Source: CAVPGP01 sp963704025
GTDB lineage: Bacteria > Actinomycetota > Thermoleophilia > Gaiellales > Gaiellaceae
Direction: 5' to 3'
DNA: 64,000 bases
NCBI GenBank assembly: GCA_963704025.1
Contig: CAVPGP010000001.1
Location: 496,001-560,000 of the forward strand
Shown: piece by piece, positions 1 to 7,303 of the stretch
Layout: the number at the start of each line of letters is the position of its first letter
Position numbering within the stretch: position 1 is the first letter of the stretch
Position numbers and translations under genes: made by a program
The notes under the pieces: model-generated
Told to the model about the DNA's origin: nothing
The model's input: only the letters and a program-made list of their open reading frames with translations
Database searches by the model: none

Positions 1-87
1 GCGACGGTAGCCGGACGGCGCCCCGGCAGGCGGCATTGCGGATCGATTGTCTCACTTTCGTTTGCCTGGACATGGCCAAAGCGATCG

Positions 88-110
88 TGACGGGGGACTG
101 TCCCCGGTCC
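88..110 (+). repeat. Dispersed palindromic repeat, copy 1
   Basis: Core GGGGGACTGTCCCCGG preceded by GTGAC and a GGCCAAAG box. It belongs to a ten-copy family whose consensus is CATG followed by ACCGGGGACTGTCCCCGGT: 9-bp arms around a single central T. It lies in the left-edge spacer (1-217), where I see no gene. Confidence 0.85.
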
Positions 111-153
111 GGCCGCGAACGGCCATGGCCTCGCCGGCCCCGCCCATTATCGA

Positions 154-176
154 CATGACCGGGGACTGTCCCAGGT
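154..176 (+). repeat. Dispersed palindromic repeat, copy 2
   Basis: CATGACCGGGGACTGTCCCA; the right arm has a C-to-A change (CCCAGG instead of CCCCGG). It sits 42 bp before the stop codon of the minus-strand cupin gene, so it may lie in that gene's 3' untranslated region. Confidence 0.8.
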
Positions 177-217
177 GGGTCGCCCGGCCGCCCGGCAACC
201 GCCTCAGCGACAGCCGC

Positions 218-670
218 CTACGGCTCTCCGTCCCAGTAGTCGAGGCTCGGCGTACGCCGCAGCATGTAGTGCGTGCCGCCCACCCAGATGCCGATCTTGT
301 CGCTGTCGGGATACTCCGCGACGCCGAACGGCCGCTCGCTCGAGAGCATCGCCACCCGCCCGGGGCCCCGGACGTTGTGCGCGCCCTCCGGCCCCTCCCT
401 GAAGCAGATCACGTCGCCCGGCTCGAGCACCTGCTCACCCTCGGGCGTCCGGAGCGTCGGAGAGCCCTCCAACACGATCACCCACTCCTCGCAGCCCCAC
501 TCGAAGTGGTACGCGCAGATCCACTCGCCCTCCTCTAGGACGTACACCGTCATCCCGAGCATGCTTCCGTCGACGAGCGGCCCGATCCGCGCCTCGCGGC
601 GGCAGTAGCCCTCGCGCTCGTCCGGGTCGAACTCCAACTCGACGTCGAAGACGTTCGCCGGCCCGCTCAC
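218..670 (-). CDS. Cupin-domain protein (second of a tandem pair)
   Basis: A 150-residue single-domain cupin. The two beta-barrel motifs are visible: HFEWGCEEWVIVLEG (residues about 55-69) and a second motif around PGDVICFREGPEGAH, with His residues placed for metal binding. The C-terminal half carries PDSDKIG and ends DYWDGEP, closely matching the upstream gene, so the two are probably a duplication. The GTG start at 668-670 overlaps the upstream stop codon (GTGA), indicating translational coupling. No substrate can be assigned; cupins range from sugar isomerases and dioxygenases to binding proteins. The fold is clear but the function is unknown. Confidence 0.8.
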   Translation of the reverse strand: MSGPANVFDVELEFDPDEREGYCRREARIGPLVDGSMLGMTVYVLEEGEWICAYHFEWGCEEWVIVLEGSPTLRTPEGEQVLEPGDVICFREGPEGAHNVRGPGRVAMLSSERPFGVAEYPDSDKIGIWVGGTHYMLRRTPSLDYWDGEP

Positions 671-1110
671 TCGCCCTCCCAGTAGTCGACCGCATCCCCA
701 CGCCTGAAGTTGAGCCGGTCTTCGTCCGCCGCCGGCCGCGTGCCGAGCTTGTCGCTGTCCGGGTAGACCGCAACCGAAGGCGGCCCGCCGTGCGAAAGGA
801 ACAACACCCGCCCCGGCCCTCTGATCGCGTGTGCTCCCTCGGGCCCGCTCGGGAACGCCACGACATCGCCCGCGCGCAACTCGCGCTCGCCGGACGGAGT
901 CCGTACGACTGGCGTCCCCGAGACAACGAGCAGCCACTCCTCGATCCCGTGATGGAAGTGGTACGGGAAGGACGTCTCGCCTTCGCCGAGCTCGTAGAGA
1001 CTGCCGCCGATCTTCTCCGCGCCGACCTGCTCGGAGACGCTTGCGCGCGCGAACGCGTACCGGCCCTCCCCGCGCTCGACCTTGCCTTGCATGAGATTGA
1101 ATCGCTGCAT
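667..1110 (-). CDS. Cupin-domain protein (first of a tandem pair)
   Basis: 147 residues from the ATG at 1108-1110. The frame stays open upstream, but that part does not resemble a cupin. First cupin motif is YHFHHGIEEWLLVVSG (about 50-65); second is GDVVAFPSGPEGAH (about 81-94). It shares TPxGE, GPEGAH, RGPGRV, YPDSDK and the DYWEGE end with the downstream paralogue. The pair is transcribed as one unit with a 4-nt overlap. Substrate unknown; a metal-dependent small-molecule enzyme or binding protein is the general expectation for this family. Confidence 0.8.
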   Translation of the reverse strand: MQRFNLMQGKVERGEGRYAFARASVSEQVGAEKIGGSLYELGEGETSFPYHFHHGIEEWLLVVSGTPVVRTPSGERELRAGDVVAFPSGPEGAHAIRGPGRVLFLSHGGPPSVAVYPDSDKLGTRPAADEDRLNFRRGDAVDYWEGE

Positions 1111-1128
1111 GGCCTCTAGTATCGCCGC

Positions 1129-1590
1129 GTGGCCGTCCTCCTTGTACTCGCATTGATGTCGCACCCGCCGAAGCTGCTCGTCCCCGGACAGTCGCTCGGC
1201 GGCATCCGGCTCGGCGACACTCCCGCCCGCGTGACGCAGCTCTGGGGCACGCGGCACGGCGTCTGCCGCAACTGCGCGAGTCGTACGTGGTTCTTCAACG
1301 AGCGCCGGTTCGAGCCACGCGGCCTCGGCGTCACCTTTCGCCGCGGGAGGGTCGTCGCGGTCTACACGCTCTGGAGCCCGGAGGGCTGGGCGACGAGCAA
1401 GGGCCTTGCGACCGGCGACCTCTCCGCGACCATGACGGCGACCTACGGAGCACTGGCCCGCGTTCCCTGCTCCGGCTACGACACCTACCTGCTTGGAAGA
1501 GCGACCAGGATCTACGTCCAGGACGACCGCGTCTGGGGCTTCGGGCTCATGCGGCGGAAGGAGCCACAGTGTCGCGAGGCTCGTGCTTGA
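1129..1590 (+). CDS. Conserved hypothetical, possibly exported, with two internal repeats
   Basis: 153 residues from a GTG start, 18 bp from the divergent cupin ATG. The first 11 residues are hydrophobic (AVLLVLALM), suggesting a short signal or anchor. Two similar segments are visible, GIRLGDTPARVTQLWG (about 24-39) and GLATGDLSATMTATYG (about 91-106), each followed by a cysteine (GVCRNC and VPC). This layout resembles small periplasmic two-repeat beta proteins, but I cannot name a family. The 3' end overlaps the convergent MFS transporter gene by 44 bp. Confidence 0.65.
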   Translation: MAVLLVLALMSHPPKLLVPGQSLGGIRLGDTPARVTQLWGTRHGVCRNCASRTWFFNERRFEPRGLGVTFRRGRVVAVYTLWSPEGWATSKGLATGDLSATMTATYGALARVPCSGYDTYLLGRATRIYVQDDRVWGFGLMRRKEPQCREARA

Positions 1591-2818
1591 TCAGCGACGC
1601 GACGAGCGGGATCGCGAGCAGGATCGGCAGTGCGCAGAGCGGCCACAGCAGCTGATAGCCGTCCGTCGCGGGGAGATAGCGGGAGAAGATGTCGATGGCG
1701 CCGCCGACCACGATGGGGCCGATGATCAGCCCGAATCCCTTCGTCCAGGTCGCGAGACCGGAGATGGCGCCGCGATGCTCCTCGGGCATCAGCTTGAAGA
1801 GGAGCCCCCAGGCCAGCGTCATCACCGTGCCGCCCGCGATGGCCACCGGGAAGATGACGATGTAGTACCAGTCGTGCCACTGCGTCGCGAGCCCGCCGCC
1901 GAGCAGCCCGAACCCGTAGAGGAACGAGGCCGCCCAGATCACTCGCGCGAGCCCGTAGCGGTCGCCGAGCCTTCCGGCGCCGATCGCAGCGACCACGTAG
2001 CCGGCCGCGACGGTCGCCAGGACGAGCGAGCTTGTTTTCAGCGGCTCGTTCAGGCCCCGCGTGATGTAGAGGACGACGAACGTGCGCGCCGCCGCGAACG
2101 TCGCCTCCCAGGCGGCGTTCGCGATCAGGAAACGCCGCACCAGAGGTTCGCCGCGGAGGATGTGCCAGCTGCGGGCCAGATAACTGCGCACGCCCTCGAA
2201 CTGGCGCCGCGTGCCGTGGACGTCCTCCCGCACGAGCACGATCACGGCCCCGCAGGCCAGGGTCGTCACGAAGGCTGCGACCAGGAAGGGGAACGCCTTC
2301 CAGACGTGGAAGAGGAAGCCGCCGCCGACGAGCGCGAGCCCCAGCGCGAGCCCGCGCATGATGTGCTGCACGCCCTGGGATCGACCGTAGACGGATTCGG
2401 GCAGCAGATCCGGGTAGAGGCCGCGGTAGGGCGGCTCGTAGACGTAGTAGGCGAAGAAGAACGCCAGCACGATCAGCGCCGTCGTCCAGAGGCTCGGCAT
2501 GAACGGCATCAACGCGAGGCAGAAGCCCATCGGCCCGAGCGCGGCGAGCATAAACGGGCGGCGCCGGCCCATCGGCGTGTAGAAGGTGTCCGACCACGGC
2601 CCGATCACGAGCGGCAGGGTCAGCGCGAAGATCCCCTCAGCGCCCAGCACGAGCGCGATCAGCGTCTTGGACTCCGTGAAGCCGCCGAGCAGCGGCGGGA
2701 GGTAGGCGGCAGTGGTCGTGATCGAGAACGCGAGTCCGAACGCGCCGAGCGAGAGGCGCCAGATCGGCGCACCCTCCCGCTGAGGCGACGGCACGAGTCT
2801 GAGCGGGCTCTGGTGCAC
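1547..2818 (-). CDS. MFS transporter, SLC45/GPH-like
   Basis: 423 residues with about 12 hydrophobic segments. The first cytoplasmic loop has GPWSDTFYTPMGRRRPF, the D-x-x-x-x-x-x-G-R-R-R-P signature typical of the sucrose/sugar SLC45 and GPH branch of the major facilitator superfamily, so a sugar or glycoside proton symporter is plausible. It starts 2 bp after the stop codon of a TetR regulator, so the regulator probably controls it. Its 3' end overlaps the convergent gene at 1129-1590 by 44 bp. Substrate not determinable from sequence. Confidence 0.85.
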   Translation of the reverse strand: MHQSPLRLVPSPQREGAPIWRLSLGAFGLAFSITTTAAYLPPLLGGFTESKTLIALVLGAEGIFALTLPLVIGPWSDTFYTPMGRRRPFMLAALGPMGFCLALMPFMPSLWTTALIVLAFFFAYYVYEPPYRGLYPDLLPESVYGRSQGVQHIMRGLALGLALVGGGFLFHVWKAFPFLVAAFVTTLACGAVIVLVREDVHGTRRQFEGVRSYLARSWHILRGEPLVRRFLIANAAWEATFAAARTFVVLYITRGLNEPLKTSSLVLATVAAGYVVAAIGAGRLGDRYGLARVIWAASFLYGFGLLGGGLATQWHDWYYIVIFPVAIAGGTVMTLAWGLLFKLMPEEHRGAISGLATWTKGFGLIIGPIVVGGAIDIFSRYLPATDGYQLLWPLCALPILLAIPLVASLIKHEPRDTVAPSAA

Positions 2819-2820
2819 GA

Positions 2821-3420
2821 TCAGACGCTCGCCGGCGTGCGGGGGGCGAGACCGCCGGCGACGATCGTCCGCACGGTCTTCTCGGCCCGCGCGACGTCGT
2901 CGGCCTCACCGCGGAGGGTGCCCATCGCCCAGCCGGTGAGGATCTCCTCGATCGCACCGTAGACGACCCAGCTCGCCTGCTCGGCGCCGACGTCCCCGCG
3001 GAACGCGCCGCTCGCCTGCCCTTCCTCGACGATCCCGCGGAGCACGTCGAACGCGGCCTGCAGCTCGCCGACCCGCGACTCGAGCCGTGGGCCGCGGCCG
3101 ACCTCGCGTACGAGCACGCGCACGGCGTCGGGCTCGCGCCGCCACGTGCGCAGCATGATCGCGATCACGAGCTCGAGCTTCTCCTCGGGCGGCGCAGAGC
3201 CACGCTCGACCTCGCGCAGGGCGCCGACGAAGCGTCCCCAGCTCTCCGCGATGACCGTGTCGAGGACCTCGTCCTTCGAGCCAAAGTAGTGATAGAGGAG
3301 TCCGTGCGAGACGCCGGCCTCTGTCGCGATGTCGCCCACGCGGCAGGCGTGGAAGCCCTTGCGCGCGAAGACGCGGACGGCGGCGTCGAGGATCGCGCGG
3401 CGCCGTTCCTCCGGTGCCAT
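2821..3420 (-). CDS. TetR-family transcriptional regulator
   Basis: 199 residues from the ATG at 3418-3420. A TTG five codons upstream is possible but would lie inside the operator. The N-terminal TetR HTH is clear: RRAILDAAVRVFARKGF, then VGDIATEAGVSHGLLYHYF, then SKDEVL. The C-terminal ligand-binding domain is helical and unassigned. It is cotranscribed with the MFS transporter downstream (2-bp gap). An inverted repeat directly abuts the start codon, which suggests autorepression. Confidence 0.9.
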   Translation of the reverse strand: MAPEERRRAILDAAVRVFARKGFHACRVGDIATEAGVSHGLLYHYFGSKDEVLDTVIAESWGRFVGALREVERGSAPPEEKLELVIAIMLRTWRREPDAVRVLVREVGRGPRLESRVGELQAAFDVLRGIVEEGQASGAFRGDVGAEQASWVVYGAIEEILTGWAMGTLRGEADDVARAEKTVRTIVAGGLAPRTPASV

Positions 3421-3435
3421 TGACCGATCAGTCAA
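3420..3435. promoter_or_regulatory. TetR-type operator
   Basis: TTGACCGATCAGTCAA: TTGAC and GTCAA arms are perfectly inverted around CGATCA. It touches the ATG of the TetR gene and lies 17 bp upstream of the divergent CoA-transferase start, so one bound regulator could control both directions. This spacing and the TTGAC-N6-GTCAA form are typical of TetR-family operators; the assignment to this regulator is inferred from position. Confidence 0.7.
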
Positions 3436-3451
3436 AGCCCGGCCGAGTGTA

Positions 3452-4501
3452 ATGAGAGAATCCCGGCCGGTGCAACCGCTCGGGGGTCTCCTCGTCGTCG
3501 ATCTGACTCGTCAGCTTCCGGGCGCGTACGCCGGGCGCGAGCTGCTGCGGCTGGGCGCGCGGGTCGTCAGGCTGGAGTCGCCGGAGGGCGATCCGATGCG
3601 GCTCGCCGTGCCGGCGGCAGAGACGGCGCTGAACGAGGGCAAGGAGTCGGTGGTCTGGGACGCGAAGGCCGGCGACCCGTTGGGACCCGCTCTCGTCGCG
3701 CGTGCGAACATCGTCCTCGAGGGCTTCCGGCCGGGCGTGGCGGAGCGGCTCGGCGTCGGCCCGGCGACAGCCTCGGCCGAGGCGGTCTACTGCTCGATCA
3801 CCGGTTTCGGCCACGGCCCGCGCGCGGGTCAGGTCGGTCACGACCTCAACTACATGGGTTACGCCGGCGCGCTGGCGGACACGGCGCCCGCCGTGCCGCC
3901 GGTGCAGGCAGCGGACCTTGCGGCGGGTGCGCTGCAGGCGGTGACCGAGATCCTCGCCGCCCTGCTCGAGCGCGAGCGCACGGGACGGGGTGCGAGGCTC
4001 GTCGTCTCGATGACCGACGGCGCGCACCGACTCGTCTCGCACCGCCTCGGCGGCGAGCCAGTGCCGCGGCTGCTGACGGGAGGCGCGGCGTGCTACCGCA
4101 TCTACGGGACGGCCGACGGGCGCTGGCTGACGGTGTCCGCGCTCGAGCCGAAGTTCTGGCGGCGGCTCTGCCAGCTCGTGGGTCGCGAGGACCTCGTCGG
4201 CCGCGCATTCGAGCCGGACCTGCCCGAGCTGCGAGAGACGTTCGCGTCCCGGACGCTCGCGGACTGGCTTGCGACGTTCGAGGGCGAGGACGTGGCCGCG
4301 GGCCCCGTCCTGACCCTCGCGGAAGCCGCGGCCGAGCTCGGCCCACTTGTTCAAAACGGGCCTGTTCAAACCGGGCCTGTTCAAACCGGGCCTGTCCAAA
4401 ACCGGCATGACCGGGGACTGTCCCCGGTCGGCGACTCGCTGCCGGGAGCGCCGGCTCTCGGCGAGCACACGGAGGCATGGCGCTCGGAGCTTGGGCTCTA
4501 G
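3452..4501 (+). CDS. CaiB/BaiF CoA-transferase family protein (alpha-methylacyl-CoA racemase-like) with repeat inserted in its 3' end
   Basis: 349 residues. The N-terminus GGLLVVDLTRQLPGAYAGR and LGARVVRLESPEGD match the family's Rossmann-like start. GHDLNYMGYAGAL is the catalytic-Asp motif seen in alpha-methylacyl-CoA racemases (GHD-I/L-NY). The ATG at 3452 is chosen; an in-frame GTG at 3470 also precedes the conserved block. The last about 50 residues are abnormal: repeats of Q-T/N-G-P-V followed by NRHDRGLSPVG are encoded by a 15-bp tandem array plus one copy of the dispersed palindrome, inserted in frame before a normal-looking tail (GEHTEAWRSEL). It lies divergent to the TetR/MFS unit, and the next gene starts inside its end. 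Confidence 0.85.
   Translation: MRESRPVQPLGGLLVVDLTRQLPGAYAGRELLRLGARVVRLESPEGDPMRLAVPAAETALNEGKESVVWDAKAGDPLGPALVARANIVLEGFRPGVAERLGVGPATASAEAVYCSITGFGHGPRAGQVGHDLNYMGYAGALADTAPAVPPVQAADLAAGALQAVTEILAALLERERTGRGARLVVSMTDGAHRLVSHRLGGEPVPRLLTGGAACYRIYGTADGRWLTVSALEPKFWRRLCQLVGREDLVGRAFEPDLPELRETFASRTLADWLATFEGEDVAAGPVLTLAEAAAELGPLVQNGPVQTGPVQTGPVQNRHDRGLSPVGDSLPGAPALGEHTEAWRSELGL
4346..4405 (+). repeat. 15-bp tandem array (4 units) inside a coding sequence
   Basis: Four consecutive 15-mers: CTTGTTCAAAACGGG, CCTGTTCAAACCGGG twice, CCTGTCCAAAACCGG. The unit is a multiple of 3, so the reading frame survives and encodes V-Q-x-G-P repeats. The array ends exactly where dispersed-repeat copy 3 begins, and its last unit resembles that repeat's usual left flank (CCAAAAC-rich). 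Confidence 0.9.
4406..4428 (+). repeat. Dispersed palindromic repeat, copy 3 (intragenic)
   Basis: Full-consensus copy, CATG then ACCGGGGACTGTCCCCGGT, located within the CoA-transferase-family gene and translated as RHDRGLSPVG-like residues. It is the only copy of the ten inside a confidently called gene. Confidence 0.9.
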
Positions 4502-5802
4502 CGATCGCGTTCGCAACCGCGAGCGGGGTCTTCGTGGACGGCCACCGGGTCGCCCGCGGGCACAGCCCTGCGTGGAGCCCGGACGGGCGGCGGATCGCAT
4601 TCGTCCAACGAGGCGATCTCTGGATCATGGACGTCGATGGCTCGCATCGCAGCGCACTCGTCCCGCGCGCCTACCAGCCCGCCTGGGCGCCTGACGGACG
4701 GCACCTCGCCTTCGTCCGCGACGGCGCCGTCTGGACGATCCGTTCCGACCGGGTGAATGAGCGGCGTCTGGCCAGGGGCAAGGATCCGGACTGGTCGCGA
4801 GACGGCGAGCGGATCGCGTTCGAACGGGACGGCGAGCTCTACAGCGTCCTCTGGTACGGCGGCCGCCCACGCGATCACGGGCCTGGCACGGACCCGGCTT
4901 GGGGACCGAACGGCCGCCTGGCCAACGCATCAGACGGCCAGCTCGCCGTCGACGGAGCCCCCGTGACGGCGTTGCAAGCGCCTGCCGCGGCCCCGGCGTG
5001 GTCGCCCGGCGGCGTCCGCATCGCCTTCGTCACCGACGACACGCTGTGGACGTCGGCGCCCGACGGCAGCGCGCTGCGCAAGTTGGCGCCTGGCTACCAG
5101 CCCAGCTGGCGCCCGCCCGTCTCCGGGGAGCTGCTCCCGGATCTCGACCAGCGCCCGCCGAGCGGGCTCGTGATGGGGGGCGGACCGGGACGGTGGCTCC
5201 TCGGATTCACCTCGTCGGTCGACAACGTCGGCCTTGGGCCGATGCAGCTCGAGGGCTTCCGCTCCTCGGGCGCCGCACGCATGCAGGTGCGCCAGCGCGT
5301 CTTTCTCGAGAGCGGCGGCGCGCGCGTCTATCGCGACGCGGGCAAACTCCGCTACACGCGCTCGGCGCCGCACTTCCACTGGCACTACATGCGCTTCGTC
5401 AGCTTCGAGCTACGTAGCCTCGACGGGAGGCTGCTCGTCCGCGACCGGAAGACCGGCTTCTGCCTCGCCGATCACTACGGCACAGCGCCCGGCGTCCGGC
5501 GCGGCGCCGCTCTCTACCTGTCGAGCTGCGGACAATTCGAGCCACGCGCGACCTCCGTCCTGCAGGGGACTTCGGTCGGCTACACGGACCGCTATCCCGG
5601 CTTCTTCCACGGCCAGAACGTCGCGATCACAGGTGTCCCCTCCGGGGACTACGTGCTCGTGCACCGCGCGAACCCGAACATGTTGTTGCACGAGCTGCGC
5701 TACGAGAACGACGCCGCCTCGGTGCGCATTCGCCTCAGCTGGCTGGCCGGTCGTCCTTCGGTTCAGGTGCTGAGGACATGTCCGGCGACGGACCGCTGCT
5801 GA
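4477..5802 (+). CDS. Secreted beta-propeller / lysyl-oxidase-domain fusion protein
   Basis: 441 residues. It begins with a hydrophobic leader (MALGAWALAIAFATASGVF). Residues about 25-210 contain five PD40/WD40-like TolB repeats of the type PAWSPDGRRIAF...DLW. The C-terminal half (about 225-435) matches the lysyl oxidase family: HFHWHYMRF for copper binding, RDRKTGFCL, SVGYTDRY, GQNVAITGVPSGDYVL and HRANP. Such enzymes oxidise primary amines on lysine side chains using copper and a quinone cofactor; that activity here is inferred. The ATG lies within the end of the preceding gene (25-nt overlap), and the 3' end overlaps the convergent SPFH gene by 68 bp. The fusion of the two modules in one exported chain is unusual. 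Confidence 0.8.
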   Translation: MALGAWALAIAFATASGVFVDGHRVARGHSPAWSPDGRRIAFVQRGDLWIMDVDGSHRSALVPRAYQPAWAPDGRHLAFVRDGAVWTIRSDRVNERRLARGKDPDWSRDGERIAFERDGELYSVLWYGGRPRDHGPGTDPAWGPNGRLANASDGQLAVDGAPVTALQAPAAAPAWSPGGVRIAFVTDDTLWTSAPDGSALRKLAPGYQPSWRPPVSGELLPDLDQRPPSGLVMGGGPGRWLLGFTSSVDNVGLGPMQLEGFRSSGAARMQVRQRVFLESGGARVYRDAGKLRYTRSAPHFHWHYMRFVSFELRSLDGRLLVRDRKTGFCLADHYGTAPGVRRGAALYLSSCGQFEPRATSVLQGTSVGYTDRYPGFFHGQNVAITGVPSGDYVLVHRANPNMLLHELRYENDAASVRIRLSWLAGRPSVQVLRTCPATDRC

Positions 5803-6655
5803 GCGCCTCGGAGAGGCGACCGAGCGCACCCGAGAACTCACTCGGAATGATCCACATCTTGTTCGCGTCGCCCTGCGCGATCTGCGGCAGCATCTGCAGG
5901 TACTGGTAGGCGAGCAGCTTCGGGTCGGCGTCGCCCTCGTGGATGGCTGCGAAGACAGTCTCGATCGCCTTCGCCTGACCCTGGGCGCGAAGCACCTGCG
6001 CCTGGCTGTCTCCTTCCGCCTTGAGGATCGCGGCCTGCTTCTCGCCCTCGGCCGTCAGGATCTGCGACTGCTTCACTCCCTCGGCGTTGAGGATCGCCGC
6101 GCGGCGGTCCCGCTCGGCGCGCATCTGCTTCTCCATCGAGTCCTTGATCGAGGCGGGTGGGTCGACGGCCTTCAGCTCGACGCGGTTGACGCGGATGCCC
6201 CATTTGCCGGTCGCCTCGTCGAGGACGCCGCGGAGCTGGCCGTTGACCTGGTCGCGGGACGTGAGCGTCTCCTCCAGCGCGAGTCCGCCGATCACGTTGC
6301 GGAGGGTCGTGGTCGTGAGCTGCTCGATCGCCTGGATGTAGTTCGCGATCTCGTACGTCGCGGCGCGGGGATCGGTGACCTGGTAGTAGATGACCGTGTC
6401 GATGTTGACGACGAGGTTGTCCTCCGTGATCACCGGCTGTGGCGCGAAGGAGACGACCTGCTCACGCAGGTCGATCGTGTCCCGAATGCGGTCGACAAAC
6501 GGGACGACGATGGTCAGCCCCGGCGTCAGCGTCCGGCTGTAGCGCCCGAGCCGCTCGACGACGCCGGCGCGCGCCTGCGGGATGATTCGGATCGTGCGCG
6601 CGATCGTGACGAGCACGAAGACCGCGACGACTATCAGGACGATCAGGGCTGCCAC
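5735..6655 (-). CDS. SPFH/stomatin-like membrane protein (band 7 family)
   Basis: 306 residues from the GTG at 6653-6655, which has an AGGAGG box a few bases upstream. An N-terminal membrane segment (AALIVLIVVAVFVLVTIA) is followed by the SPFH domain (GVVERLGRYSRTLTPGL, DLREQVV, VITEDNLVVNIDTVIYYQV, LRNVIGG) and a coiled coil with A-E-G repeats (NAEGVKQ, TAEGEKQ, KAEGDSQ). It corresponds to the QmcA/HflK-type paraslipins of bacteria that scaffold membrane microdomains. It follows an NfeD gene with an 8-bp gap, the classic stomatin-NfeD pairing. Confidence 0.92.
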   Translation of the reverse strand: MAALIVLIVVAVFVLVTIARTIRIIPQARAGVVERLGRYSRTLTPGLTIVVPFVDRIRDTIDLREQVVSFAPQPVITEDNLVVNIDTVIYYQVTDPRAATYEIANYIQAIEQLTTTTLRNVIGGLALEETLTSRDQVNGQLRGVLDEATGKWGIRVNRVELKAVDPPASIKDSMEKQMRAERDRRAAILNAEGVKQSQILTAEGEKQAAILKAEGDSQAQVLRAQGQAKAIETVFAAIHEGDADPKLLAYQYLQMLPQIAQGDANKMWIIPSEFSGALGRLSEALSSGPSPDMSSAPEPKDDRPAS

Positions 6656-6663
6656 AGTGCCTC

Positions 6664-7092
6664 CTATTCGTAGACGAGCGCGGTCGCGCCCTCGATCTTC
6701 GCCACCTCGACCCGAGCCCCCGGCTCGAGCACCTGCTCGTCGAAGAAGGCGCGGGCCGACCACTCCTCCCCGCCCAGCTTCACGCGCCCGCCGTTGACGT
6801 CCACCCGCTCGAGGACGAGCGCCTTCTCGCCGACGAGCGCGGCCGTGCCGGTTCGGAGCTCCGGCGGCAGCCGCAGGTGCGCCCGCGCAATCGGCCGAAG
6901 CACCGCGACGGACGCAACGGCGCCGAGCACGAAGACGAGCAGCTGGGCCACGGCCCCGAGCCCGAGCGCTGCGGCCACGGCCGCCGCCACCGCGGCCAGC
7001 GCCACCGGCCCGAGAAAGAACATCCCCGGAGTGAGCAGTTCGCCGACCGCGAGCGACACGGCGACGATCGCCCAGATCACCCACGCGGCCAT
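6664..7092 (-). CDS. NfeD-family membrane protein
   Basis: 142 residues: about three transmembrane segments (residues 1-70) followed by a soluble OB-fold-like NfeD C-terminal domain (LRTGTAALVGEKALV ... GGRVKLGGEEWSARA ... EPGARVEVAKIEGATALVYE). It is the short NfeD1b-type partner of SPFH proteins; the pair is thought to act in membrane organisation or quality control. It is the first gene of a two-gene unit with the stomatin homologue. Confidence 0.9.
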   Translation of the reverse strand: MAAWVIWAIVAVSLAVGELLTPGMFFLGPVALAAVAAAVAAALGLGAVAQLLVFVLGAVASVAVLRPIARAHLRLPPELRTGTAALVGEKALVLERVDVNGGRVKLGGEEWSARAFFDEQVLEPGARVEVAKIEGATALVYE

Positions 7093-7129
7093 CTCGCCAG
7101 GATCCTAGTGCCTCACCGGCCAAAACAGA

Positions 7130-7154
7130 CATGACTGGGGACTGTCCCCGGTCC
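7130..7154 (+). repeat. Dispersed palindromic repeat, copy 4
   Basis: CATGACTGGGGACTGTCCCC plus GGTCC, preceded by CCAAAACAGA, the same kind of left flank as the intragenic copy. It lies upstream of the NfeD start and in the 3' region of the HAD gene. Between this copy and copy 5, near 7215-7237, GACAGGGACTGGCTCCCGTG looks like a decayed third copy. Confidence 0.85.
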
Positions 7155-7260
7155 ATCCAAAAGGACGCCCTGCGGCCGAGCCGCGCTCGGTACCGCCACG
7201 TCCATCCGAGCCACGACAGGGACTGGCTCCCGTGTCCCGACCCGCCACGTCCTCCCGAGA

Positions 7261-7286
7261 CACGACGGGGGACTGTCCCCGGTCCG
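7261..7286 (+). repeat. Dispersed palindromic repeat, copy 5
   Basis: CACGACGGGGGACTGTCCCC plus GGTCCG; a CACGAC flank replaces CATGAC. It ends 17 bp before the stop codon of the HAD phosphatase gene. Confidence 0.85.
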
Positions 7287-7303
7287 ATCCGAAAAAGACA
7301 CCC

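Noticed and set aside
1493..2962. 489-codon plus-strand frame opposite the MFS and TetR genes
   Set aside because: Shadow of a clear 12-TM transporter; composition (Arg/Glu/His) is typical of the antisense frame.
4346..4405. CRISPR-like array
   Set aside because: Units are contiguous 15-mers without spacers, inside a coding sequence.
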